Origin: Chitinophagaceae bacterium IBVUCB1
Lineage (GTDB): Bacteria > Bacteroidota > Bacteroidia > Chitinophagales > Chitinophagaceae
DNA length: 64,000 nt
NCBI GenBank assembly: GCA_002127285.1
Contig: NFUW01000002.1
Location: 381,744 to 445,743, forward strand
Direction of reading: 5' to 3'
Position 1 is the first letter of the stretch, and each line of letters starts with the position of its first letter. Positions 34,818 through 42,392 of this stretch are shown here, one piece after another. Below the pieces are notes generated by a model that did not search any database, had not been told where the DNA came from, and saw only the letters and a list, made by a program, of their open reading frames with translations. The position numbers and the translations under genes are program-made.

Positions 34818-34916
34818 TTAGTTATTCATTACAATGAAGACACCGATAACTATATATATACAAACCAATGCTATCGTCATCCATTTCGGCTTTTGTGTAG
34901 TTTGTTTCAGGGGCAT
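34818..34916 (-). CDS. 32-residue single-span membrane peptide
   Basis: A very short frame with ATG at 34916 and TAA at 34818-34820. It encodes a basic N terminus (MPLKQTTQKPKW) followed by a clean membrane helix (MTIALVCIYIVIGVFIVM) and Asn-Asn. The positive-inside pattern and the absence of polar residues in the helix are unlike a random frame. It sits in the otherwise empty 337-base gap between the T9SS hydrolase and the MauE-thioredoxin gene. I see no consensus promoter. The function is unknown. Confidence 0.5.
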   Translation of the reverse strand: MPLKQTTQKPKWMTIALVCIYIVIGVFIVMNN

Positions 34917-35105
34917 TTTGTAAGACATAAGCAAATCAATTAGCGTTAACCTGTTTTATTGTATCGGCACAATATTTTAACATAACGTTTGGTGTGCTTA
35001 AATATTGTATCGTACACGAGGTTTTTTATTAAAACCTGTATGGTGTAAAACAATTATTACGCCAAAATAAAAGCAGTTAGGTTAATTCAATATTAACTGA
35101 CAGTA

Positions 35106-36044
35106 CTATGGCTTTTGCAGCCATTCTTCTATTGCCGATTGATTGAGCAGTACATAATTGGTTTCTGCCTCTACCCAGCCGTCTTTGATATAGTATATGA
35201 CTGGCCAGCTAAAACCTGCTATGGCTGTAAAATCATCTGCTTTCAGCCGCGTGTATGGTATGTTTTGCGCTTTGGTATTTTTCCAGAAATCAGCAAGATA
35301 TTCGTCTTTGCCTGCAATTATCATGTATAATGGCAGCTTAGGGTTCTTCTGTAGCATGATGTGCATTTTGTAAGCAGCCATACGGCAATGCGGGCAAGAC
35401 AGGCTAAAAAATGCTATTACATGCTTGCCTTTATACAAATCAACCTTTGGTGCATCCGTTTTGCCTGCTGCATACAGAGCAGCCATATCTAACTGGAAAC
35501 GTCCTTTTTTCAGCCATTGTGGTTGGTTGTCGGGTATAGGGTAGTATATGAATGGTGAGGCTACAGCAATCGCACAAACTACTAAAGGTATCCATTTCAA
35601 CGTGCTTACAACCAATTGTTTATGAAGTCTTAGTAACAACCACAAGGCAATAATCAAAAACAGATTTTTGACCAAAGAAGTAGATGGGCTCATCCAGATA
35701 GCATCGCCAAAACAACCGCAATTAATATCGTTGCCTGCATACACCCATAGGTAAACTAAGTATATGCTGAATATGATGGTTAGTAATATGGCAGATTTTA
35801 ATACCCATTTGCCTTTGCCCCAAATATGTGCCATTATCAACACCCCTAAGGCAAATTCAAGCCCTATCAATGCCCTGCCTGCTAATGCCGCCAATAGCCA
35901 AGGTAGCTTTACATATTCTACTATTGTATATTGAAAGCTCTCAAAACTCTCGAGTGTATAAATTTTTGTAAAGGCAGAGTAGATAAACAATGCGCCTACA
36001 GCTACTGAAAGCAGGATAAGTAAAACTGCTGAAACCTTTTTCAT
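35106..36044 (-). CDS. MauE/DoxX membrane domain fused to thioredoxin-like domain (copy 1)
   Basis: A 312-residue inner-membrane protein. Residues 1-165 form a MauE/DoxX-type domain with four or five helices and the Cys pair NCGCFG (about 108-113). After a last membrane segment (about 150-170), a periplasmic thioredoxin-like domain carries SLSCPHCRMAAY (CPHC at 217-220) and a cis-proline in FSWPVIYYI (P281). MauE proteins assist disulfide formation in methylamine dehydrogenase. The fusion suggests electrons pass between the membrane Cys pair and CPHC. It is a paralogue of the product at 39144. The rpsT terminator lies upstream. Confidence 0.82.
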   Translation of the reverse strand: MKKVSAVLLILLSVAVGALFIYSAFTKIYTLESFESFQYTIVEYVKLPWLLAALAGRALIGLEFALGVLIMAHIWGKGKWVLKSAILLTIIFSIYLVYLWVYAGNDINCGCFGDAIWMSPSTSLVKNLFLIIALWLLLRLHKQLVVSTLKWIPLVVCAIAVASPFIYYPIPDNQPQWLKKGRFQLDMAALYAAGKTDAPKVDLYKGKHVIAFFSLSCPHCRMAAYKMHIMLQKNPKLPLYMIIAGKDEYLADFWKNTKAQNIPYTRLKADDFTAIAGFSWPVIYYIKDGWVEAETNYVLLNQSAIEEWLQKP

Positions 36045-36079
36045 CGCAAAAAAGAAACCTGAATGGGGTATAAATAAAA

Positions 36080-36101
36080 AGCCCGGAATTGCGTCCGGGC
36101 T
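36080..36101 (-). terminator. Terminator of rpsT
   Basis: An 8-bp stem (36080-36087 with 36094-36101). On the minus strand it is followed by TTTTTATTTAT. It is 26 bases past the rpsT stop. Confidence 0.85.
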
Positions 36102-36126
36102 CTAAAAATAATATAAAAGCGATGAA

Positions 36127-36381
36127 TTATGCTATTGCATTCACTTTATTAACGATACCTGATTTCAGGTTGCTCGCTTTGTTTTTGTGTATAACATTGC
36201 GCTTAGCCAACTTATCTATCATAGATATCACTTTTGGCAATTGCTCAGCAGCTTGGTTTTTATCTGTAATGGCTAAAAGTGTACGTATAGCGTTACGGGT
36301 AGTTTTACCGTAATAGCGGTTACGATCGCGGCGCTTTTCACTCTGACGTACGTCTTTTTTGGTTGCTTTATGATTTGCCAT
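36127..36381 (-). CDS. rpsT: 30S ribosomal protein S20
   Basis: S20 is a small helical primary binder of 16S rRNA. The 84 residues are Lys/Arg/Ala-rich: MANHKATKKDVRQSEKRRDRNR, then KTTRNAIRTLLAITDKNQA and KLAKRNVIHKNKASNLKSGI. It has an exact promoter upstream and a terminator downstream, so it is monocistronic. Confidence 0.96.
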   Translation of the reverse strand: MANHKATKKDVRQSEKRRDRNRYYGKTTRNAIRTLLAITDKNQAAEQLPKVISMIDKLAKRNVIHKNKASNLKSGIVNKVNAIA

Positions 36382-36408
36382 TTATATACTTATTTATTTA
36401 AAGGACTG

Positions 36409-36440
36409 CAAAGGTAAGGCAAAATTGGATATAGCCAAAA
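36409..36440 (-). promoter_or_regulatory. Bacteroidota promoter of rpsT
   Basis: On the minus strand: TTTTG (ending at 36436), 19 bases, then TACCTTTG (36416 down to 36409). This is a full consensus match. The ATG at 36381 is 27 bases downstream. Confidence 0.88.
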
Positions 36441-36456
36441 TATTTTCCCTGAAAAA

Positions 36457-37554
36457 TTACATGTTTTGCGCACTGAAAACAGCTTTGCTTTTCCTTATGA
36501 GGTATTCTTTTTTAGCCATAAAGGCATCTACTTTGTCTTTGGGTATGCGCAGGCTATACATTTCGTCGGGATAGGCTTGGTATTCAAACAGTTCGTAGTC
36601 CTCGTTCCAGTTATCCATCTGTCTGGCATCCAGCCCCAGTTCAAGCACCATCAGGTCCATGCTCAGTGGGTCTTTTATTTTCAGGATGGCCATATTTTGC
36701 AATTCTTCCTGCGTAAAGCGGGGCTTGGCTGGTGCTGCGCCAGCTTTGGCAGCTACAGCCGTATTGTCTTCCTTGCCGATAAACTTGCCGACATTCTCGA
36801 AAATGGTAGCTGTAGCTATAAATGCCAACACATGCCCTTGCGTTTCTTTGGGCAAATACTTCTTTATATCCCAAAAATTATTGCTACCTGTGCGTTCTAT
36901 AGCTCTTTTAACAGGCGTAGGGCCGCTATTGTATGCGGCTACAACCAACAACCAATCGTTCAGTTCGTCGTACAGATAGGTGAGGTATTTGGCTGCTGCA
37001 TTGGTAGATTTGTACCAATCTTTTCTATCGTCTCTGCCTTTACTCACTTTCAGCCCCATCAGGCGGGCTGTAGGTGCCATCAGTTGCCAAGGGCCTACTG
37101 CTCCTGCACGGGAAATAGCGTTGTTATTCAGTGCAGATTCTATAACGGCGAGGTATTTCAGTTCTTTAGGTATTTCGTGCTTTTGCAGCACGTTTTCCAT
37201 CAGTGGAAACTGTTTATTGCTCCGGTCTTGTACTACGTTAATGGTTTTGTTGTGGGAACGGGAATATTTATTTACAAACTCGTTGACATAACCAGACATG
37301 GAGCCGTAATACTCGGACTGATGTGCAAGTGGCACGGGTTTGTAAACTTTGGGGCCTGGTTTAGTAATTTTAGGCATTGCCAAAGCTATAGGCAGTGCAG
37401 GTGGGTTTGTTTTTCCCTTTTTTATAACGATGACTGTATCTACACGGGCTATCTTATTCTTATTGGCAGCAGCATTCCTGCGCGACTCTTGCCCTAAGGC
37501 CAGTGTGGCGAACATCGTAAAAACAGATGCTAACAGTATATATTTTGTTGGCAT
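36457..37554 (-). CDS. Lytic transglycosylase (MltD/SLT-type)
   Basis: Cuts peptidoglycan glycan strands in the periplasm. The 365-residue protein has a signal peptide (MPTKYILLASVFTMFATLALG) and then a goose-type SLT domain. The catalytic Glu is in YLAVIESALNNNAISRAGAVGPWQLM, and AAYNSGPTPVKRAI follows. Downstream of the SLT domain is a helical region without a clear LysM repeat; MltD of E. coli has LysM domains, so this is a shortened or divergent form. Confidence 0.9.
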   Translation of the reverse strand: MPTKYILLASVFTMFATLALGQESRRNAAANKNKIARVDTVIVIKKGKTNPPALPIALAMPKITKPGPKVYKPVPLAHQSEYYGSMSGYVNEFVNKYSRSHNKTINVVQDRSNKQFPLMENVLQKHEIPKELKYLAVIESALNNNAISRAGAVGPWQLMAPTARLMGLKVSKGRDDRKDWYKSTNAAAKYLTYLYDELNDWLLVVAAYNSGPTPVKRAIERTGSNNFWDIKKYLPKETQGHVLAFIATATIFENVGKFIGKEDNTAVAAKAGAAPAKPRFTQEELQNMAILKIKDPLSMDLMVLELGLDARQMDNWNEDYELFEYQAYPDEMYSLRIPKDKVDAFMAKKEYLIRKSKAVFSAQNM

Positions 37555-37640
37555 TTATTAATGCGTGTTTTTAAGAAATTACAAAATAGCATTTAGCACC
37601 CATGTATCCAAGTGCCTGTAGATACGGATAGAATGGAGGC

Positions 37641-37856
37641 TTACTCAGCTTTCTTTTCCTTAATACCTGCTTCTATCTCGCTTTTAACGCCCTCTTTAGC
37701 GTCGTTGAACTCGCGGATACCTTTACCTATACCGCGTGCCAATTCTGGGATTTTCCTGCCACCGAAGAATATGATGACAACTAACAATATGATGATCCAC
37801 TCCGCACCACTCGGCATCGAAATCAATAACTGTGGATTAATCGCTGATAATAACAT
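37641..37856 (-). CDS. tatA: Twin-arginine translocase subunit TatA/E
   Basis: TatA oligomerises to make the pore for folded proteins. I use ATG 37856 (71 residues). The short periplasmic N terminus precedes a helix EWIIILLVVIIFFGGRKIPELARGIGKGIREF, with the FGGRKIPELA hinge and amphipathic helix typical of TatA. A Lys/Glu-rich tail ends the protein. An upstream frame to 37886 overlaps the promoter box at 37889. tatC is not next to it. Confidence 0.92.
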   Translation of the reverse strand: MLLSAINPQLLISMPSGAEWIIILLVVIIFFGGRKIPELARGIGKGIREFNDAKEGVKSEIEAGIKEKKAE

Positions 37857-37888
37857 AATCAGTTGTTTTGTGAAATTAACGAACAATA

Positions 37889-37896
37889 CAAAAGTA
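37889..37896 (-). promoter_or_regulatory. Promoter box of tatA
   Basis: TACTTTTG on the minus strand, 33 bases upstream of the ATG at 37856. No clear upstream TTG at standard spacing. Confidence 0.5.
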
Positions 37897-38012
37897 AGGT
37901 TAAATCATGATTAACTGATGTTAAATTATAACCTTTAATTGTATGATAGGGTAAAATACAGTTTTCATAGGCAGGAAGCGAGTTATTAAACAATACATAT
38001 ATGTGTAACTGC

Positions 38013-39113
38013 TTATTGCCCGTTCAGGCTGTTTTTTAATTGTGCGGTCATACCAGATGTATAGGTTTGCCAACGCTCAATGACTTGTTGCATATCACTT
38101 GGCAATTCGGAGTTGAACTGAACCCATTCACCCGTTGTTGGGTGCTTAAAGCCCAGTTCCTTAGCATGGAGTGCATGGCGGGGCAGCATTTTGAAGCAAT
38201 TTTCTACAAACTGCTTGTATTTGGTAAATACCGTACCCTTTACAATATAATCGCCTCCATAGGTAGCATCGTTAAATAGCGGATGTCCGATAGACTTCAT
38301 GTGCACACGTATCTGGTGGGTGCGGCCTGTTTCCAGCCTAAGTTCTATCAGGGTTACATAGTTGAAGCGTTGCAATACTTTATAGTGGGTAATAGCTTCT
38401 TTGCCATAATCGCCATCGGGGAAGGTGTCCATGATTTTACGAAAGCGCAGGTTGCGTCCCACATGCACATTGATGGTGCCTTCGTCTTCGTCAAAATTGC
38501 CCCAAACCAATGCTATGTAACGGCGGTGCACGGTATGCTTTTTGAACTGCGCCCCCAAATTGCTCATAGCAGCTTCTGTTTTAGCAATTACTAACAGCCC
38601 GCTGGTGTCTTTGTCTATGCGGTGCACAAGCCCTACGCGGGGCAAGGCACTGTTTTCAATATCTTCTACCTTCAAATACCAAGCAAGCCCGTTTACCAAT
38701 GTGCCAGTATAATTACCACAACCGGGATGCACTACCATGCCATCAGGTTTGTTGATAATCATCAGGTCATCGTCTTCGTAAACGATATTCAGGGGCATTT
38801 CTTCAGGCACTACTTCGTCCGGTATATCACCCCTGTTATCAAAAACGATAATCTCGTCGTTGGTGCGTATTTTATAGTTCGATTTGGTTGGCTGTCCGTT
38901 GACTGTTATCAACCCAGCATCTATCGATTGTTGTATTTTATTGCGGGTAGCACCTTCTATACGCATCATGATATATTTATCTATGCGCATACTTTCTTGC
39001 CCACGGGTGATGGTGAGGCGCAGCTTTTCTACAGGTGTAATATCACCTTCCTGTTCACTTTTTTCGGGGTCGTCATCGTCCCATATTTCTTCCAGTTCGT
39101 TATCTGTCTGCAT
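38013..39113 (-). CDS. RluA/RluD-family pseudouridine synthase
   Basis: Converts specific uridines of 23S rRNA to pseudouridine. The 366 residues start with an acidic segment (ELEEIWDDDDPEKSEQEGD), then an S4 RNA-binding domain (RIDKYIMMRIEGATRNKIQQSI). The catalytic block LVHRIDKDTSGLLVIAKTE contains the active Asp, and RTHQIRVHMKSIGHPLFND is present too. The S4 plus catalytic layout favours RluD, but RluC-like specificity cannot be excluded. A TAACTTTG box lies at 39139-39146. Confidence 0.92.
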   Translation of the reverse strand: MQTDNELEEIWDDDDPEKSEQEGDITPVEKLRLTITRGQESMRIDKYIMMRIEGATRNKIQQSIDAGLITVNGQPTKSNYKIRTNDEIIVFDNRGDIPDEVVPEEMPLNIVYEDDDLMIINKPDGMVVHPGCGNYTGTLVNGLAWYLKVEDIENSALPRVGLVHRIDKDTSGLLVIAKTEAAMSNLGAQFKKHTVHRRYIALVWGNFDEDEGTINVHVGRNLRFRKIMDTFPDGDYGKEAITHYKVLQRFNYVTLIELRLETGRTHQIRVHMKSIGHPLFNDATYGGDYIVKGTVFTKYKQFVENCFKMLPRHALHAKELGFKHPTTGEWVQFNSELPSDMQQVIERWQTYTSGMTAQLKNSLNGQ

Positions 39114-39138
39114 TGTAGGTATTGCTAAAAAAGCAGTG

Positions 39139-39146
39139 CAAAGTTA
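39139..39146 (-). promoter_or_regulatory. Promoter box of the pseudouridine synthase gene
   Basis: TAACTTTG on the minus strand, 26 bases upstream of the ATG at 39113, overlapping the stop of the upstream MauE-thioredoxin gene. No good TTG box is visible. Confidence 0.5.
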
Positions 39147-40088
39147 GTCTTTCAGCCAGTCTTTTATATCAGCAGGGTCTAATTGCAGGTAAGTGGCTTC
39201 TCGTTCTATAGTACTGTTATTGATCCAATAGATAGCAGGTACGCCATCGCCTGCCATTTCTCTGAAAGCCTCTGTGTCTTTATACAACAAGAAAGGTAAA
39301 TCGTCTGCTTTAGTTTCTTCAAAAAATTCTTTTTGTTGCGATGGGTGTCCGCTGATAACGAGGTATATCGGTATATCGGGCGATTGTTTTTTGATAATAT
39401 GCAACATATAAGCAGCTTTTCTGCAATGCGGGCAGGTAAGGCTCATATAAGCCACTATGTGTTTGCCATTGCGCAGTTCTTTATTAGGCACATTGGTGCT
39501 GTCGGCATACAATGGTTGCAGGTTGATGGGGGTATTTACTACTTTGGCTTTGTTATTGGCATTAAGTGGGGCAACTATAAACGTAGCTACCAAGCCTACC
39601 ATAGCCAATAAGGCTGCCAGCCATTCCTGATTTTTATAAGGCTTTATGGGGTAGATGAATAGCAGTAATATACAAGACGCAATCATGGCAATGTTCTTCC
39701 AGATAGCCTGCATTGGGTTCATATACAGCCATTCGCCAAAGCAACCGCAGTTGCCCGTATTGCCTTGTTGTATGATGAGTACGACGAGGTAGATGGTGAG
39801 CATGGCTAAGAAGCCAATCGTAATAGGGTAGGTTACTTCTTTCAGGTATATATGAAACAGCAGAAACCCGCCTATCAAAAACTCGATACCAATGAACAGA
39901 TGTGCTATAACCGAGGCCCAAAGTATATTGCCGATACCCATGCCTATGAATGTCCATTCAAATGGTTCAATATCTATCAGCTTGGTAATGGCAGAAATAA
40001 AAAAAACTGCTGCCAATGATAGCAGCAGTAATAAACCTGTGATGCGTTTTATGTAAAATATTGCGTTCTGTCTGTTTGCCTGTGCCAT
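39144..40088 (-). CDS. MauE/DoxX membrane domain fused to thioredoxin-like domain (copy 2)
   Basis: A 314-residue paralogue of the product at 35106. It has four or five helices with GNCGCFGEWLYMNP (NCGCFG at about 113-118), a further helix at about 158-174, then a periplasmic thioredoxin fold with MSLTCPHCRKAAYMLH (CPHC at about 219-222) and cis-proline in DGVPAIYWI (P284). The Cys residues are conserved in both copies while much of the rest differs, which points to redox function. The gene follows the Cys-rich lipoprotein gene (stop 40118) by 29 bases with no terminator between, so the two are likely one operon. Confidence 0.84.
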   Translation of the reverse strand: MAQANRQNAIFYIKRITGLLLLLSLAAVFFISAITKLIDIEPFEWTFIGMGIGNILWASVIAHLFIGIEFLIGGFLLFHIYLKEVTYPITIGFLAMLTIYLVVLIIQQGNTGNCGCFGEWLYMNPMQAIWKNIAMIASCILLLFIYPIKPYKNQEWLAALLAMVGLVATFIVAPLNANNKAKVVNTPINLQPLYADSTNVPNKELRNGKHIVAYMSLTCPHCRKAAYMLHIIKKQSPDIPIYLVISGHPSQQKEFFEETKADDLPFLLYKDTEAFREMAGDGVPAIYWINNSTIEREATYLQLDPADIKDWLKD

Positions 40089-40117
40089 GTGTAGATGGCA
40101 AAAATAGTGATTTCTGT

Positions 40118-40366
40118 TTAGTACAGTTTGCAGGTTTCAACCGACTTGATGCCGTCTTTTTCTGACTGAGAAGAGTTGCTTTCGCATTTGCTGGCAGCTT
40201 TCTTCTTGGTGTCGCTTACCTTGTATTCTTTGATAGTAGTATCTGGCAGACCCGGCTGTCCTGTATATACTATGGTACACTGACAAATATATTCGCGCCT
40301 GCAAGAGCCCAAACCTAACACTAATAATATTGCTAAAGCCAGTAATGTACCGGTACGGATTTTCAT
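40118..40366 (-). CDS. Small Cys-rich lipoprotein (family member 3), upstream of MauE-thioredoxin fusion
   Basis: An 82-residue putative lipoprotein from ATG 40366; a GTG three codons upstream is possible. The signal MKIRTGTLLALAILLVLGLGSC gives lipid Cys 22. RREYICQC places Tyr 26, Cys 28 and Cys 30 at the same offsets as in the products at 19122 and 26807. Cys 61 (with Ala 57 four before it) and Cys 79 complete the pattern. It is the first gene of a probable two-gene unit with the redox fusion at 39144, which makes that protein a natural partner. The function is unknown. Confidence 0.78.
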   Translation of the reverse strand: MKIRTGTLLALAILLVLGLGSCRREYICQCTIVYTGQPGLPDTTIKEYKVSDTKKKAASKCESNSSQSEKDGIKSVETCKLY

Positions 40367-40513
40367 GAAAAACACTATTTAACGGTTGAAGATAAAAGTA
40401 AAAATTCATTTGCACAACTCATAACGGTTTAATTGCATGGGTTTTTTAGCAAAGATTTATTTCATGCTCGGCATATTTAGGCATAATTTTATTGCAAAGC
40501 CACCCCGACAGGC

Positions 40514-41422
40514 ATGATGAATATTACACAACAGAACCTTTCAGACAATCTGGAGCTAATAGCTAAGCAAGTAGTAGAAGGCTTTATTATAGGGCTGCAC
40601 AAAAGTCCGTTTCATGGCTTTTCGGTAGAGTTTGCAGAGCATAGGCTCTATAATCAGGGTGATGCCCTGCGACATGTAGATTGGAAAGTATATGGCCGTA
40701 CCGATAAACTGTTTGTAAAAAAATATGAGGAAGAAACCAACCTGCGTTGTTGTTTAGTGGTAGATACTTCTGCGTCTATGCAGTTTGCAGCAAAAGATGG
40801 CGGAATGCGCAAGATAGACTTTGCCTGCCTTGCTTCAGCAGGGTTGATACAGCTGCTCAAAAGGCAGTTAGACGCATCGGCGTTAGCATTATTCAGCAAC
40901 GGGCTTGATTATTTATCTGATTGCAGAAGCGCACATAGCCACTACAGGATGCTGACTAATGAACTGGAAAAGCAACTGAAAGCCACACCTGCCCAACAGC
41001 CTACCAATGCAGCCAAAGCACTGCACGACGTGGCAGAACAAATGCACCGTCGCTCATTGATTGTGGTTTTTAGCGATATGATGGATGATGCGGAACATAT
41101 TGATGAGCTTTTTGCCGCATTGCAACACCTGAAATACAATAAACATGAGGTGATATTATTCCACATCATGGAAGGCAATAAAGAGGTTGAATTTAACTTT
41201 GATAATCGTCCGTATGAATTTGTGGATATGGAAACTGGCGAGAAACTGAAACTGCAACCGAATCACATCAAAGAGCAATACACACAACAGGTATCGTCAT
41301 TCAGGAAAGAAGTTGAAAACAAATGCCATCAGTATCATATAGATATGGTAGAAGTTGACCTGAGTCAGCCAGTAGAACAGGTGTTGTATGCCTTTTTGCT
41401 GAAAAGAAATAAAATGCTGTAA
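40514..41422 (+). CDS. DUF58 domain protein
   Basis: A 302-residue protein of the DUF58 family, a von Willebrand A-like fold often encoded beside MoxR ATPases. Family blocks are GFSVEFAEHRLYNQGDALRHVDWKVYGRTDKLFVKKYEEE, then LVVDTSASMQF, the MIDAS-like DxSxS metal site, and VVFSDMMDDAEH. No MoxR gene is adjacent here. It has no signal peptide and is probably cytosolic. Met 1 and Met 2 are both possible starts. Confidence 0.88.
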   Translation: MMNITQQNLSDNLELIAKQVVEGFIIGLHKSPFHGFSVEFAEHRLYNQGDALRHVDWKVYGRTDKLFVKKYEEETNLRCCLVVDTSASMQFAAKDGGMRKIDFACLASAGLIQLLKRQLDASALALFSNGLDYLSDCRSAHSHYRMLTNELEKQLKATPAQQPTNAAKALHDVAEQMHRRSLIVVFSDMMDDAEHIDELFAALQHLKYNKHEVILFHIMEGNKEVEFNFDNRPYEFVDMETGEKLKLQPNHIKEQYTQQVSSFRKEVENKCHQYHIDMVEVDLSQPVEQVLYAFLLKRNKML

Positions 41423-41438
41423 AAATCAATAATTTTGC

Positions 41439-41446
41439 TACCTTTG
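41439..41446 (+). promoter_or_regulatory. Promoter box of the yceD-rpmF-plsX operon
   Basis: TACCTTTG, with CTG 19 bases upstream (41417-41419) in place of TTG. It predicts an untranslated leader of about 130 bases before the ATG at 41584, long compared with other genes in the window. Confidence 0.6.
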
Positions 41447-41583
41447 CACCCCATTGAAGTTTTTTGAAAAGGTGCAGGTATAAGCTGTTATTTAAGTAGT
41501 TGATTTTGAGCTGGTTGTGTGTGTTAGAAAAATAGTATTTGTACTGAATAGGGGAGTGGTTGCGTAAAACAGGCTAAGCGAAG

Positions 41584-42150
41584 ATGAAACATAATCGTGA
41601 ATTTGAAATAGCGTGGCAGGGTTTGAAGCCCGGAGTACATACGTTTCAGTACGAGCTTAGCGACCGTTTTATACAGGAAAAAGGCAAGGAAGATGCTGAT
41701 TTTAAAGATCTGGATGCACTAGTAACATTGCGTTTCGATAAAAAAAACAATTTCTTTCTTTGTCATTTCGATATAGATGGCAGTGTAACCGTAGCTTGCG
41801 ACAGATGCGGAGATGAATTTAAGATGAGGCTTTGGGACGAGTTTGACCTTGTTATAAAGCTGACCGGAGCGGAAGAAGCAGAAGAAACTGAAGAAGACGC
41901 TGATGTAGTTTTTATACCACGCAGCGAGACGGTGGTGGACATTAGTGGGTGGATATACGAATTTGTGATGCTGAGCATACCGCTACAACGTGTACACGCC
42001 GACAAAGCAGATGGTAGTGCAGGGTGCAACCCCGAAGTACTGGCACTGTTAAACAAACTCGCAGAACCTGAAGACGCACCTAAGAATGATATTTGGAAAG
42101 GCCTTGAGGCTTTGAAAGATAAGAAAGAAAATAAACGTAAAACGAAGTAA
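41584..42150 (+). CDS. yceD: YceD family protein (DUF177, 23S rRNA accumulation)
   Basis: A 188-residue DUF177/YceD protein. In E. coli and plants the family is linked to 23S rRNA accumulation. The family centre TVACDRCGDEFKMRLWDEFDLVI is present, with an acidic loop (AEEAEETEEDADVVFI) and then VVDISGWIYEFVMLSIPLQRVH. A second metal-type Cys pair, found in some members, is reduced to AGCNPE. It is followed 12 bases later by rpmF, the standard gene pair. Confidence 0.9.
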   Translation: MKHNREFEIAWQGLKPGVHTFQYELSDRFIQEKGKEDADFKDLDALVTLRFDKKNNFFLCHFDIDGSVTVACDRCGDEFKMRLWDEFDLVIKLTGAEEAEETEEDADVVFIPRSETVVDISGWIYEFVMLSIPLQRVHADKADGSAGCNPEVLALLNKLAEPEDAPKNDIWKGLEALKDKKENKRKTK

Positions 42151-42162
42151 AATTTAGATACA

Positions 42163-42375
42163 ATGCCAAATCCTAAAAGACGCCACTCTCAGCAACGCGG
42201 TGCTAAACGACGTACGCACTACAAGGCAACTGCTGAAACATGGAGTGTAGATTCAGCAACAGGAGAAACTCACTTGCGCCACCGTGCACATTGGGTAGAA
42301 GGTAAATTGTACTATCGCGGTAATGTAGTGATAGACAAAGCACCGGCAACTGCTGAAGGCGAACAAAATCAATAA
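42163..42375 (+). CDS. rpmF: 50S ribosomal protein L32
   Basis: A 70-residue L32 starting [21 protein letters not shown], with [21 protein letters not shown]. The usual zinc-binding cysteines of L32 are absent, so this is the zinc-free form. It lies between yceD and plsX, as in many bacteria. Confidence 0.96.
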   Translation: MPNPKRRHSQQRGAKRRTHYKATAETWSVDSATGETHLRHRAHWVEGKLYYRGNVVIDKAPATAEGEQNQ

Positions 42376-42392
42376 CGAACTTCAACCTCTGA

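Noticed and set aside
35019-35037. AGGTTTT/AAAACCT hairpin as a terminator for the gene ending at 35106
   Set aside because: Only 7 bp, AT-rich, and about 70 bases beyond the stop; too weak to call.
36466-37497. 343-codon plus-strand open frame opposite the lytic transglycosylase
   Set aside because: Antisense shadow; composition (Phe, Cys, Tyr, Gln) is that of a reversed coding strand, and the SLT gene shows clear motifs.
38622-39128. 168-codon plus-strand frame opposite the pseudouridine synthase
   Set aside because: Antisense shadow of a gene with clear catalytic motifs.
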